Source: Bacteroidetes bacterium UBA7662 (GTDB lineage Bacteria; Bacteroidota; Bacteroidia; UBA7662). Taken from it: a stretch of 64,000 nt of DNA. Below are positions 27,108 to 36,299 of the stretch, piece after piece. Under the pieces are notes generated by a model. The model searched no databases and was not told where the DNA came from. It was given only the letters and a program-made list of their open reading frames with translations. The position numbers and the translations under genes were made by a program. The stretch is from contig DLHS01000003.1 in the NCBI GenBank assembly GCA_002483345.1, forward strand, positions 1,156 through 65,155, given 5' to 3'. The first letter of the stretch is position 1, and every line of letters begins with the position of its first letter.

Positions 27108-27578
27108 TCAAAACTCGGTTCCTTTGATGATAATTTCAGGTGTTTCAACCACATTGCTGGCACGTAAGGCTCTGTCTTTGATCTGTATGCTGTAGCGTAC
27201 CGTATCAGTTGCCAGGCCTGGACGTCGCAGCGTATTCTGAATGACCAGCCGGATTTCACCTGAAATTTGTTTGCTGTTTCCGGGAGGTGTTACCACCGGC
27301 ATTCTGAACGGATACAGAATATCCCCGAAATCGGGCAATCCTTTCCTTTTATCGTATACAGTCACATCACTGGTCGTATCCGCTTCGGGCAGGCCCAGAT
27401 CACCATCACCATCCGTAAAACCTACTATGATGACGATAGAATCAACCAATTCCGTGACCACCAGCGGTTCTGCCGAAATAAAAGTGATGGCCGGCACCTC
27501 ATCGAACAAACGAATGGGTTGACAGGCATGCAGCAAAACAGCTGCAAACAGTACATATCCGGCCTTAAGCAATTTCAT
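27108..27578 (-). CDS. Lipoprotein upstream of porQ, function unknown
   Basis: About 157 residues from ATG 27578, chosen because MKLLKAGYVLFAAVLLHAC gives a complete SPII signal with lipobox LHAC and because a TAnnTTTG box lies just upstream. The mature part has FTDGDGDLGLPEAD, an acidic motif seen in Bacteroidota lipoproteins with cadherin-like or Ig-like folds, and an Ig-like strand pattern (VRYSIQIKDRALRASN). I recognise the type but no function. It shares an operon with porQ. Confidence 0.75.
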   Translation of the reverse strand: MKLLKAGYVLFAAVLLHACQPIRLFDEVPAITFISAEPLVVTELVDSIVIIVGFTDGDGDLGLPEADTTSDVTVYDKRKGLPDFGDILYPFRMPVVTPPGNSKQISGEIRLVIQNTLRRPGLATDTVRYSIQIKDRALRASNVVETPEIIIKGTEF

Positions 27579-27583
27579 CTTCT

Positions 27584-27591
27584 CAAAAATA
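27584..27591 (-). promoter_or_regulatory. -7 box TATTTTTG for the lipoprotein-porQ operon
   Basis: On the minus strand TATTTTTG ends 5 bp before the ATG at 27578, predicting a very short or absent leader. Confidence 0.55.
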
Positions 27592-27646
27592 ACCAAATCA
27601 CAACGACTCCGGACGTCAAAAGTTATACAAGCACGGTGCTGCATAC

Positions 27647-27654
27647 TAAATTTG
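27647..27654 (+). promoter_or_regulatory. -7 box TAAATTTG, predicted leaderless start
   Basis: TAAATTTG fits TAnnTTTG and ends 4 bp before the GTG start codon at 27659, so transcription would begin at or next to the start codon. Confidence 0.55.
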
Positions 27655-27658
27655 AACC

Positions 27659-28654
27659 GTGAATGACCTGAAATTATCCCTGCGCGCAGCTATCAACGGT
27701 GAAAACTTCGATTTTGAAGCCCTTGCATTGGAGTTATTTCAGTTTCAGGCAAAAAACAATCCGGTATACAAAACCTGGCTTTCGGCCATCGCCTGCCAAC
27801 CATCCAGGGTAAAAAAAACCGCTGATATCCGGTATCTACCCATCGAATTGTTTAAAAGTCAGGAGGTGCGGTCGGTTGATGGCCCCGCTGCACAACTGTT
27901 TACCAGCAGCGGAACCACGGGACAACTCAACAGCCACCACTTTTTATCCGACACCAGTTGGTATGAATCCTCCTTTCTGCGTTGTTTTGAGCTGTTTTAC
28001 GGCCATCCTGACCAATATGTAATACTGGCTTTGCTCCCTGGTTATCTGGAACGACCGGGTTCATCGCTTGTTTATATGGTCGACCGGCTTATAAAAAGTA
28101 GCGGAGATCTGCATTCCGGTTTTTTCCTGCAGGCAGACAGTAAGCTGAAGGCTGGTGTAGCACATGCCCGTAAAAGTGGAAAAAAGGTTTTCCTATGGGG
28201 GGTAACCTTTGCCCTGCTCGAATTGGCAGCGCAGAAAGGGCTTGCTTTACAGCCCGATGACGTGGTAATGGAAACTGGCGGAATGAAAGGCCGTGGCAGA
28301 GAGCTCATCCGGGAGGAATTACACCAGCAACTGCGTGAAGCCTTTGGAGTAACAGACATACATTCAGAGTATGGCATGACCGAATTACTATCGCAGGCTT
28401 ATGCTCCCAGCGGTGGCCGTTTTTATCTGCCGCCGCATATGCAATTGTGTATTCGGGATGCCAACGACCCTTTCCAATTTGTAACACACGAAAAAACAGG
28501 CGGAATCAATGTAATTGATCTGGCTAATTACGAAAGTTGTGCTTTTATCCAGACCCAGGATTTAGGCAGAACTTTCCCGGATGGCGGGTTTGAGGTGCTG
28601 GGCCGTTTTGATCACAGCGAACTAAGGGGTTGCAATCTGCTTACAGCCCGGTAA
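27659..28654 (+). CDS. LuxE-like acyl-protein synthetase / phenylacetate-CoA-ligase-related adenylating enzyme
   Basis: 331 residues with a GTG start. FTSSGTTGQLNSHH (about residues 80-93) is the nucleotide-binding loop of adenylating enzymes, and SEYGMTELLSQAYA plus DLGRTFPDGGFEVLGR are later adenylate-forming motifs. The N-terminal KKTADIRYLPIELFKSQEV fits the LuxE / CapK-like group. LuxE activates fatty acids as acyl-AMP and transfers the acyl to itself; related enzymes act in pigment and polysaccharide pathways. No luxC/D partner or polyene genes are adjacent, so the substrate is unknown. The gene is divergent from the lipoprotein-porQ operon. Confidence 0.82.
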   Translation: MNDLKLSLRAAINGENFDFEALALELFQFQAKNNPVYKTWLSAIACQPSRVKKTADIRYLPIELFKSQEVRSVDGPAAQLFTSSGTTGQLNSHHFLSDTSWYESSFLRCFELFYGHPDQYVILALLPGYLERPGSSLVYMVDRLIKSSGDLHSGFFLQADSKLKAGVAHARKSGKKVFLWGVTFALLELAAQKGLALQPDDVVMETGGMKGRGRELIREELHQQLREAFGVTDIHSEYGMTELLSQAYAPSGGRFYLPPHMQLCIRDANDPFQFVTHEKTGGINVIDLANYESCAFIQTQDLGRTFPDGGFEVLGRFDHSELRGCNLLTAR

Positions 28655-28727
28655 TTCCGCATAAAATATGCACATCTTTTGGTAGGTAATGCGCCACTTG
28701 GTAGATTAGCCGCTCAATTCATTTTTT

Positions 28728-30068
28728 ATGAAACGTTTATCACTTTTGGCAGCCATCGTGCTGCTCGCCGGTGTAATCTCCTGCTCTGATAAAAACAAAA
28801 CTGTGAAAATCGACCCTCCTGTTGCGGCCAAAGCGGTTATCTACGAAGTATATGTCCGTAATTTCACAGCTGAGGGAACTTTTAAAGCCATGATACCCCG
28901 ACTGGCTGAACTGAAATCGATGGGTGTTAACACCCTTTGGTTTATGCCCATCCACCCGGTAGGTATCGAAAATCGCAAGGGTACCTTTGGTTCCCCCTAT
29001 GCCATCAAGGATTACTACGATGTAAATCCTGAATTCGGAACGAAAGAAGACTTTAAGGCATTGGTAGATTCCGCCCATGCACACGGACTGCACATCATCA
29101 TCGATTTTGTAGCCAATCATACCGCGTGGGATCACCCGTGGACCGTTCAGCATCCCGACTGGTTCACCAAAGACAGCCTTGGTAACTTACAGCCGCCCGT
29201 AGCCGACTGGACCGATGTGGCCGACCTCAACTACGAAAATGATTCGCTGAAGGAAGAAATGATTAAGGTGCTGGAATATTGGGTACGTGATTTTGATATA
29301 GATGGCTATCGTTGCGATGTAGCAGAAATGGTACCTGTAGACTGGTGGAACAGTGCTATTTCAAGAGTACGCAAACAAAAACCGGTGCTGATGCTGGCGG
29401 AAGGTGCTGATGCTGCTTTGTATGCGGCCGGCTTTGATCTGACCTATTCCTGGGATTTATACCACAACCTGAAAAAAGTATTCAAAGGCGACAGTGCAAC
29501 CCTTATCCCTACCATTCTGGCGGAGGAAAGTGCCCGTTTACCTCAGGGTGCGCAGAGAATGCGGTTTATCACCAACCACGATGAAACCTCCTGGGACGAT
29601 GTCCCTGTAAACCTTTTTAACAACCGCGATGGTTCAATGGCTGCCTTCTTTTTCAGCGCCATGATGCCCGGCATTCCTTTGCTGTACAATGGACAGGAAG
29701 TAGCACATCCCACCAAAATGAATCTTTTCGAAAAAAGCGATATCCTTTGGGCTTCGAATCCTGACGTGAAGTCTTTTTACACCAAAGTGCTGGCACTCAA
29801 AAACAACGAGCCAGCCTTGCTGGAAGGGGTTTTGCGTTTTGATTCCCTCCAGTCGAAAGACGCGCTTATTTTCAGCCGCGGGGAAGGAATTGCTGCCTTG
29901 CATGGTATCGTGAATTTCCGAGACACGCTCACCACCCTTCAGATTCCGGTAGCCCTGCAGGGAAAAAGATTTACAGATTTGTATACCGGTAAATCCATAC
30001 TTCTTGAAAAAGAACTGCTGTTGCTCGACTATGGTTTTTACCTCCTGAAAGAGGAACCAGCCAGCTGA
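28728..30068 (+). CDS. GH13 alpha-amylase-family lipoprotein
   Basis: 446 residues. An SPII signal ends in the lipobox ISC (GVISCSDKNK), so the enzyme is lipid-anchored, probably at the outer membrane or facing the periplasm. GH13 regions are intact: DFVANHTAW (region I), GYRCDVAEM with nucleophile D197, LMLAEGAD with acid/base E225, and ITNHDETSWD with D285 (numbered from this start). The C-terminal 90 residues form the beta-sandwich domain. It should cleave or rearrange alpha-1,4-glucans. With the GH31 gene and MFS transporter downstream it suggests starch or maltodextrin use. Confidence 0.92.
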   Translation: MKRLSLLAAIVLLAGVISCSDKNKTVKIDPPVAAKAVIYEVYVRNFTAEGTFKAMIPRLAELKSMGVNTLWFMPIHPVGIENRKGTFGSPYAIKDYYDVNPEFGTKEDFKALVDSAHAHGLHIIIDFVANHTAWDHPWTVQHPDWFTKDSLGNLQPPVADWTDVADLNYENDSLKEEMIKVLEYWVRDFDIDGYRCDVAEMVPVDWWNSAISRVRKQKPVLMLAEGADAALYAAGFDLTYSWDLYHNLKKVFKGDSATLIPTILAEESARLPQGAQRMRFITNHDETSWDDVPVNLFNNRDGSMAAFFFSAMMPGIPLLYNGQEVAHPTKMNLFEKSDILWASNPDVKSFYTKVLALKNNEPALLEGVLRFDSLQSKDALIFSRGEGIAALHGIVNFRDTLTTLQIPVALQGKRFTDLYTGKSILLEKELLLLDYGFYLLKEEPAS

Positions 30069-30083
30069 TATTTGTAATTGTAT

Positions 30084-30120
30084 ACAGGCAATGACCATGT
30101 GTCGTTGCCTGTTTTTATTT
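30084..30120 (+). terminator. Intrinsic terminator overlapping the GH31 start codon
   Basis: CAGGCAATGAC and GTCGTTGCCTG form an 11-bp stem (one T-G wobble) around a CATGT loop, followed by TTTTTATTT. It lies 16 bp after the GH13 stop codon but also contains the ATG codons (30091 and 30097) proposed for the GH31 gene. Confidence 0.8.
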
Positions 30121-32559
30121 ATAATACTATTTATTCCCATGACGCAAGCCCGTCAGGATTACCGCAACACGCCTTTAAGCGCTGTAACCCGTTTCGAACA
30201 AAACGGTCAGTTACTCCAATTTGAAACGGCAGAAGCCAGGGTTGTTGTCCAGTTGTACAGCGCGAGTCTGGTGCGTATCCGGGCCCTGGCACTGCACAGA
30301 TCATTTGAAGATCATTCCTATGCGGTGATTTCCCGGCCGGAAACTGTTTCATTTCGTTTGACAGAAAACGAAACAGGCTGGTCTTTGCATACCGATAAAA
30401 TGCAGTTGCGTATTCAACGGGCAGCTTTGCGATTCGATCTGTACGACGCAGGGGGTCATTTGTTGCTGGGTGATGATGCTGCTTTCGGCATTTCTTTTCT
30501 GGGAAATGAGATAAGCTGTTATAAAAGCCTGCGGGACGATGAAAAATTCATCGGATTGGGCGAAAAAACAGGTTTCCTGAACCGTCGGGGCAAATGGTAT
30601 CAGCACTGGAATACCGATGCTTTTGCTTATGGAGAAGAAGAAGACCCTTTGTATCTGAGTACCCCTTTTTACATGGGCATCACTGCACAAAGGGTCTATG
30701 GCGTATTTCTCGACAACAGTTATCGTTCTGTGTTTAATTTCGGGGCTTCCAACCATCGTTTTTCCTATTTCCAGGTACCCGACGGGGAACTGGATTATTA
30801 TATGTTCTGCAGCGGATCTGTGGCGGAAACCATTTCTGAATACAGCTGGCTCACCGGTCGTATGCCCATGCCTCCGAAATGGAGTCTGGGATATCAGCAA
30901 TGCCGTTACAGCTACTATCCTGATAAGGAGGTTCTGAATATCGCCCGTACCTTCCGGGAAAAACACATTCCCTGTGATGTCATCTACCTCGACATCCATT
31001 TTATGGATCAGTACAAACTGTTTACCTGGAACAACAGGGAATTCCCGGACCCCGCTGCCTTCATCAGACAGTTGCGCGAGATGGGTTTTCAGGTTGTTGT
31101 CATTGTGGATCCGGGTGTAAAGGATGAGGAAGGCTATCGCATCTTTGAAGAATTACGCGATCAGCAGCTTTTTGTGGCCTATCCGGATGGCACACCTTAC
31201 AAAGGAGATGTATGGCCAGGCACCTGTCTTTTCCCTGATTTCACGCGGGAGGCTACCCGGAACTGGTGGGGTAAACAGTTTGAAGAAAACATAGGCCTTG
31301 GCATAGAAGGTTACTGGAACGACATGAACGAGCCGGTCACCTGGGGCAAAAAACTGCCGGATCTGCTCGAATTTGATTTCGATGGTTTTGGAGCAAGCCA
31401 CCGCAAGGCCCACAATGTTTACGGCATGCAAATGGCGCGCAGCACTTTTGAAGGTGTGAAAGCACGCCTCAATGGCCGACGGCCATTTGTCCTTACCAGG
31501 GCAGGTTTCAGCGGTATACAGCGGTACGCGGCAGTGTGGACCGGCGATAATTCTGCCGGCGACGATCATATGCTCATGGGTGTCCGACTCTTATCCAGTA
31601 TGGGACTTACCGGTATACCCTTTACCGGTATGGATGTGGGTGGTTTTGTAGGCGAATCCTCACCCCGGCTTTTTACCAGATGGATGCAGATAGGGGCCTT
31701 CTCCCCTATGTTCCGAGGTCATACCATGATCAACAGCCGTGATTCCGAACCCTGGTCTTATGGTGAAGAAGCCGAAGAAATCTCCCGCAACTTCATTCGG
31801 CTGCGTTACCGGTTAATGCCCTACATCTACAGCGTCATTGCCGAAGCGGTCAGAAATGGCCAGCCTTTGGTCAGAAGCCTTGCTATCGATTATACCCACG
31901 ATGAGAATATTTACAACCGTGACTGGTCTAATCAGTATATGTTTGGACCATCGCTGCTGGTAGCAGCTGTAAACTCCTGGCAACCAATACAAAAAGTGTA
32001 TTTACCTGAAGGAGAATGGTACTCATTATACAACGATGCCCTCCATGCGGGCAAACAGGTTTTACTCACTGAAACCCCGGCAGAGATACTGCCGGTATTT
32101 GTAAAAGCCGGAACGGTTATCCCTGTTTTAGAGAAATCACCCGAAAACCTGCAACAGGCCGCTGCTGATACCCTCTGCCTGCATCTGTATGCCGGCAGCA
32201 GTGTCGAATCATTTGTGCTGTACGAAGACAGTGGCCATGACCATGCTTTTGAGGATGGGTTTTTCACACAACGGGAACTTATCCATACCGGGCACGAAAA
32301 ACGACTGACTTTGGAGGAAGTAACCGGTAAAGGAGCACACCCCTGGACAAAAATCAGGGTGTATTTCCATGGCCTTCAGCCTGATGGTGTTAAAATGAAT
32401 GGTGTTACCCTGCCGGTTTCAAACAATGCTCACAGATTCATTGAGCCTATTTCCAACTTTGATCCGTTTTTTGTTGTTACGGATTTCCCTCACGAACACA
32501 AAAATCTGGCATCGGTAGAATTTGACTGGAAAAATGAAAAAATTGAATTAAGCTATTAA
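30091..32559 (+). CDS. GH31 alpha-glucosidase
   Basis: 822 residues if started at 30091 (ATG at 30097 is nearly equivalent). GH31 motifs are complete: YWNDMNEPVTW with nucleophile D411 and VWTGDNSAGDDHM with acid/base D486, plus PPKWSLGYQQCRYSYYP at the barrel entrance and FRGHTMINSRDSEPW. The first 20 codons (hydrophobic, ending PMTQARQ) would form a signal peptide, but they are encoded by a terminator stem and T-tract, so a start at 30139 giving a cytoplasmic protein cannot be excluded. It would release glucose from the non-reducing ends of maltodextrins made by the GH13 enzyme. Confidence 0.92.
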   Translation: MTMCRCLFLFIILFIPMTQARQDYRNTPLSAVTRFEQNGQLLQFETAEARVVVQLYSASLVRIRALALHRSFEDHSYAVISRPETVSFRLTENETGWSLHTDKMQLRIQRAALRFDLYDAGGHLLLGDDAAFGISFLGNEISCYKSLRDDEKFIGLGEKTGFLNRRGKWYQHWNTDAFAYGEEEDPLYLSTPFYMGITAQRVYGVFLDNSYRSVFNFGASNHRFSYFQVPDGELDYYMFCSGSVAETISEYSWLTGRMPMPPKWSLGYQQCRYSYYPDKEVLNIARTFREKHIPCDVIYLDIHFMDQYKLFTWNNREFPDPAAFIRQLREMGFQVVVIVDPGVKDEEGYRIFEELRDQQLFVAYPDGTPYKGDVWPGTCLFPDFTREATRNWWGKQFEENIGLGIEGYWNDMNEPVTWGKKLPDLLEFDFDGFGASHRKAHNVYGMQMARSTFEGVKARLNGRRPFVLTRAGFSGIQRYAAVWTGDNSAGDDHMLMGVRLLSSMGLTGIPFTGMDVGGFVGESSPRLFTRWMQIGAFSPMFRGHTMINSRDSEPWSYGEEAEEISRNFIRLRYRLMPYIYSVIAEAVRNGQPLVRSLAIDYTHDENIYNRDWSNQYMFGPSLLVAAVNSWQPIQKVYLPEGEWYSLYNDALHAGKQVLLTETPAEILPVFVKAGTVIPVLEKSPENLQQAAADTLCLHLYAGSSVESFVLYEDSGHDHAFEDGFFTQRELIHTGHEKRLTLEEVTGKGAHPWTKIRVYFHGLQPDGVKMNGVTLPVSNNAHRFIEPISNFDPFFVVTDFPHEHKNLASVEFDWKNEKIELSY

Positions 32560-32562
32560 AAA

Positions 32563-34458
32563 TCAACGCATGTTTTCATCGAGGAATTTCTCGATGGCAT
32601 GGTAGAGCTCTATCCTGTTTTCCTGATTACGAAAGCCGTGGCCTTCCTTTTCTTTGACGATGTAGTCGACTGCTATACCTCGTGCCGCCAATGCTTCCAC
32701 AATCTGGTCTGACTCCGCCTTTTTAACCCGGGGATCCTGAGCACCCTGCACTACCATCAGGGGCACTTTAATTTTATCCGCATGGTATACAGGAGATACT
32801 TTCACATAATAAAGACTATCCTTTACAGGATGCCCTATCATTTCATAATACATTTCCCGCTCCTGCTCCCAATAAGGTGGTATGGTCTGCATGAGGGTAA
32901 ACAGGTTAGAGACCCCGACATAATCAATACCGCAACGGTATAAATCCGGTGTAAAGGCAAGACCTGCCAGGGTTGCATAACCACCGTAACTGGCGCCATA
33001 AATGGCAATACGTTTAGGGTCTGCAATACCTTCCGCAATAAGATATTCTACGCCATCGGTAATGTCATCCTGCATCCTGAGACCCCATTGTTTGAAGCCC
33101 GCCTCCCAGAAAGCCCTTCCATAACCAGTAGAGCCCCTGAAATTCATCTGGAGCACCGCATAACCTCTGTTGGCCAAAAACTGCACATGACTGTCAAACC
33201 GCCAGTAGTCACGGGCCCACGGACCGCCATGAGGCATGACCACAACTGGCAGATTCCGGCCTTCGAGTCCGAGGGGAATCGTCAGATACCCATGAATGGT
33301 GAGCCCGTCACGTGTGGTGTATGTAATGGGTTTAACAGGCGACATCTGCTCTTTATCAAGCCAGGGGCTGACTTCTGAGAGTTTGACCACCTTACCGGCT
33401 GCGCAGTTATAATAATAAAAAGCCCCCAGGGTACGGTCAGAAAAGGTTCTTACGATAAATTTCTCTTCTGTATCATCGATGGAGGCAAAGGTGAGTTCAT
33501 CCCCATCCGGCATTTGTGCTTTGATATCCTCATAAAGCCCCTTCGCAATTTCATCCAGAAATACCAATCTGCCTTTCCAGTCCACATAATGAACAACCGT
33601 AGGCTTCTTACGCTTTCGTGAATAGCCAATCCAGTTTACATCGTTGTTGGGGGCTTCGTACAGTATGGTATCTTCCCTGTTTTGCTTCAGGTCATAGCGG
33701 ATAGCAGCCATGCGGTCTCTTCCCAGATTGGAAATGGCATATACTTTTCCGGGTGATTCAAAATCAAAAAACAGAGGCCTGAAGGAGTTCTTATAATCCG
33801 TTTCCAGCACCTTTTCGAAAGGCTGACCTTCTTTATCCCGGTATAAAAAGGTATTGGTAACCCCTTGTGTAGTGGTTACCAATCGGATTACCCCGTCATG
33901 GTCGGTCAGATAAGCGGAGTAGTTACCTGGATTTTTAAGTGAAAGTGTGAGTTTGCCCGTTTTGAGGTTTATTTTATATACATCAAACACCCTTGGATCT
34001 CGCTGATTCAACTCAATGAGCATTTCGTCCGCTGAATTTTCCAGTTTATCCAGCACCCCGGTCCTTACTCCCGGCAAACGGGTCAGTTCTTTGTAATTGC
34101 TTCCGTCAAAACAAACGGTACTCAGAAAGTAGTTTTCATCGCCATCCTCATCCCGTAAAAAAAACAGCTGACGACTGGAGGCCCATCCGAATTTCACGAT
34201 ATCACGTTCAGAAACATGGGTAATCCGCCAGATGCTGTCTGTACCGGCCAGCTGAATATGGATATTAAGCCGGTCTTTGTACGGCGCTAAAAATGCCAGA
34301 TAATGGCCATCCGGAGATAGCTGGTATTGGCTGCGTTCCGGGTTGCGAAAAAGTGTTTCAACTTCTATCCGCTCAACTTTCTGTTTTTGAGGGCTTTCGC
34401 AGGCCACTAACAGCCATAACAAACCATAAATGAGAAGATTTCGCTTCGACATAAACAT
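32563..34458 (-). CDS. S9-family (prolyl oligopeptidase-like) serine peptidase, lipoprotein
   Basis: 631 residues from ATG 34458 (34452 also possible). SPII signal with lipobox LVAC. The N-terminal half (about 40-370) is a beta-propeller of WD-like blades (RSQYQLSPDGHYLAFLAP). The C-terminal alpha/beta-hydrolase domain has the nucleophile in YGASYGGYATLAG, the aspartate in VQGAQDPRVKKAE and the histidine in EKEGHGFRNQENR, so the triad is intact. Such enzymes remove di- or oligopeptides in the periplasm. It is convergent with the GH31 gene (3 bp apart) and divergent from the sugar transporter, so a functional link with the glucan genes is uncertain. Confidence 0.9.
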   Translation of the reverse strand: MFMSKRNLLIYGLLWLLVACESPQKQKVERIEVETLFRNPERSQYQLSPDGHYLAFLAPYKDRLNIHIQLAGTDSIWRITHVSERDIVKFGWASSRQLFFLRDEDGDENYFLSTVCFDGSNYKELTRLPGVRTGVLDKLENSADEMLIELNQRDPRVFDVYKINLKTGKLTLSLKNPGNYSAYLTDHDGVIRLVTTTQGVTNTFLYRDKEGQPFEKVLETDYKNSFRPLFFDFESPGKVYAISNLGRDRMAAIRYDLKQNREDTILYEAPNNDVNWIGYSRKRKKPTVVHYVDWKGRLVFLDEIAKGLYEDIKAQMPDGDELTFASIDDTEEKFIVRTFSDRTLGAFYYYNCAAGKVVKLSEVSPWLDKEQMSPVKPITYTTRDGLTIHGYLTIPLGLEGRNLPVVVMPHGGPWARDYWRFDSHVQFLANRGYAVLQMNFRGSTGYGRAFWEAGFKQWGLRMQDDITDGVEYLIAEGIADPKRIAIYGASYGGYATLAGLAFTPDLYRCGIDYVGVSNLFTLMQTIPPYWEQEREMYYEMIGHPVKDSLYYVKVSPVYHADKIKVPLMVVQGAQDPRVKKAESDQIVEALAARGIAVDYIVKEKEGHGFRNQENRIELYHAIEKFLDENMR

Positions 34459-34580
34459 CTAACCTCAAAACAACGGAATCCGTTTTTAAAAGCAGGTATA
34501 AAAAATGCTAAATCCTCCTTTCAGATTAATTCTTTGTGAAGTCGTCAAGGCTTTCTAATTTGCCGCCTCAGCCAACGAAC

Positions 34581-35909
34581 ATGAAGAAAAAACCTAAATT
34601 ATCCTTTTGGCAAATCTGGAATATGAGTTTTGGATTTCTGGGGATACAGTTCGGATTTGCCTTGCAAAATGGCAATGCTTCCAGAATACTGCAAACCTTT
34701 GGTGCCGATGTAGAACATCTCAGCTGGTTTTGGCTGGCTGCACCGCTTACGGGTATGATTGTGCAACCCATTATCGGCTATTACAGCGATAAAACCTGGA
34801 CAGCCCTGGGGCGTCGAAGGCCCTTTTTCCTGGCAGGAGCCATACTAGCCTCTGTGGCACTCATTTTCATGCCGAATGCATCAGCCCTGATCGCTATTCT
34901 GCCCCCGTTGTACATTGGTGCCGGCATATTGATGATTATGGACACTTCGTTCAACATTGCCATGGAACCTTTTCGTGCCCTGGTAGCCGATTTGCTGCCC
35001 TCAGAACAACGAACGCTGGGCTTCTCGATACAGACCTTTCTGATAGGTATTGGCGCCGTGATCGGCTCCTGGATGCCCTATGCTTTCGCGGAGTGGTTTG
35101 GAATTGCCAAAACCGCAGCACCCGGACAGGTCCCCGACAACGTAACCTACTCATTTTACATCGGAGCCATTGTATTCCTCATAACAATTCTCTGGACAGT
35201 AATGTCGACCAAAGAATTTCCGCCGGAGGAATACAAGAAAGAAGCAGAAAAAGAGCAGCTCAGTGGTATGAGGCAGATTGCAAGAGATTTTGCCCGTATG
35301 CCCAAAACCATGAAGCAATTGGGATTGGTGCAGTTTTTCTCCTGGTTTGCCCTGTTCAGCATGTGGGTATTTACTACCCCGGCAGTTGCCACACATGTTT
35401 ATGGCCTCGATATCAACGATACCAGCTCCGAAACCTATCAGAATGCAGGTAACTGGGTGGGTATCATTTTTGGCGTTTACAATGGTGTTTCTGCCATTTA
35501 TGCCCTGCTGTTGCCAGCCATCGCCCTGAAATTCGGGCGTAAACGTACCCATGCCCTGTCGCTGGTGGCAGGTGGTATCGGACTCATATCTATCTATTTC
35601 ATCAAAGAACCCAATATGCTTTTACTTCCGATGATAGGGATAGGCATCGCATGGGCTTCTATTCTCGCCATGCCGTATGCTATACTGGCGGGTGCCATCC
35701 CTATTCATAAAATGGGGATTTACATGGGTGTATTTAATTTCTTTATTACACTGCCGCAGATTATCAATGGTGTGATTGGTGGCCCTATCGTGAAATACCT
35801 CTACAACAATCAGGCGATTTACGCCCTGATCATGGCAGGCCTGTTCATGCTGATAGCAGCCGTATCGGTAATTTTTGTTGAAGACAAAGACGATCATATA
35901 AAGGCCTGA
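34581..35909 (+). CDS. MFS sugar transporter (SLC45 / maltose-transporter-like)
   Basis: About 443 residues from ATG 34581, preferred over 34536 because MKKKPKLSFWQIWNMSFGFLGIQFGFALQ begins at the first transmembrane helix as in the family. Twelve hydrophobic helices are visible. The loop motif GYYSDKTWTALGRRRPFFLAGA after helix 2 is characteristic of the GPH/SLC45-like sugar transporters. It is predicted to import a disaccharide such as maltose with protons across the inner membrane. The nearby GH13 and GH31 enzymes support an alpha-glucan substrate; the exact sugar is inference. Confidence 0.87.
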   Translation: MKKKPKLSFWQIWNMSFGFLGIQFGFALQNGNASRILQTFGADVEHLSWFWLAAPLTGMIVQPIIGYYSDKTWTALGRRRPFFLAGAILASVALIFMPNASALIAILPPLYIGAGILMIMDTSFNIAMEPFRALVADLLPSEQRTLGFSIQTFLIGIGAVIGSWMPYAFAEWFGIAKTAAPGQVPDNVTYSFYIGAIVFLITILWTVMSTKEFPPEEYKKEAEKEQLSGMRQIARDFARMPKTMKQLGLVQFFSWFALFSMWVFTTPAVATHVYGLDINDTSSETYQNAGNWVGIIFGVYNGVSAIYALLLPAIALKFGRKRTHALSLVAGGIGLISIYFIKEPNMLLLPMIGIGIAWASILAMPYAILAGAIPIHKMGIYMGVFNFFITLPQIINGVIGGPIVKYLYNNQAIYALIMAGLFMLIAAVSVIFVEDKDDHIKA

Positions 35910-35925
35910 TTTTTTCTCCGGCTTC

Positions 35926-36245
35926 GGGAGACGGGATACGAGAGGTGCCGGAATTCTGGCTTTGAACATGGCTGCCTTTCCGTTCTCCTCCCGCGCCCGA
36001 ATCATCGTTCAAAATGTCGATCTTCCGTTTAGCTGTAAAACCGTAGCGCTGTTCACGAGGAACACAACTATGGCACACTCGCGTACTGCCTATACCAAAA
36101 CTGCCAACCAACATCGGGCACGGTCGTCTGTTTTCGGCCATGAAATCAGTAAAAAGTGTCAACTTTTTTCAGGCACGGTCATCGTATCTCGTCTCTCGTC
36201 TCTCGCCTCTCGTATCTCATATCTCATATCTCGCCTCTCGATGTC
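35926..36245. repeat. CTCG-family inverted pair with about 230-bp non-coding interior
   Basis: Left arm 35926-35948 (CGGGAGACGGGATACGAGAG and on) is the reverse of the right arm 36181-36245, which repeats TCTCGTC, TCTCGCC and TCTCATA words and ends CTCGCCTCTCGATGTC. The interior (35949-36180) has no convincing gene on either strand. With the terminator at 36246-36272 it makes up the 390-bp gap between the MFS gene and the T9SS cargo gene. Confidence 0.75.
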
Positions 36246-36272
36246 AAAAAAAAAGCCGTCCTTCCGGACGGC
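36246..36272 (-). terminator. Intrinsic terminator of the 36.3-37.8 kb T9SS cargo gene
   Basis: On the minus strand GCCGTCC and GGACGGC arms with a 4-base loop are followed by nine T, 27 bp after the stop codon. It abuts the CTCG repeat. Confidence 0.92.
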
Positions 36273-36299
36273 CCATACATCTATTCTGTAAAATGAATA

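Noticed and set aside
35949..36180. Small genes inside the CTCG-flanked interior (frames of about 105-109 codons on both strands)
   Set aside because: They run through the repeat arms, lack family similarity and have no promoter box or consistent start.
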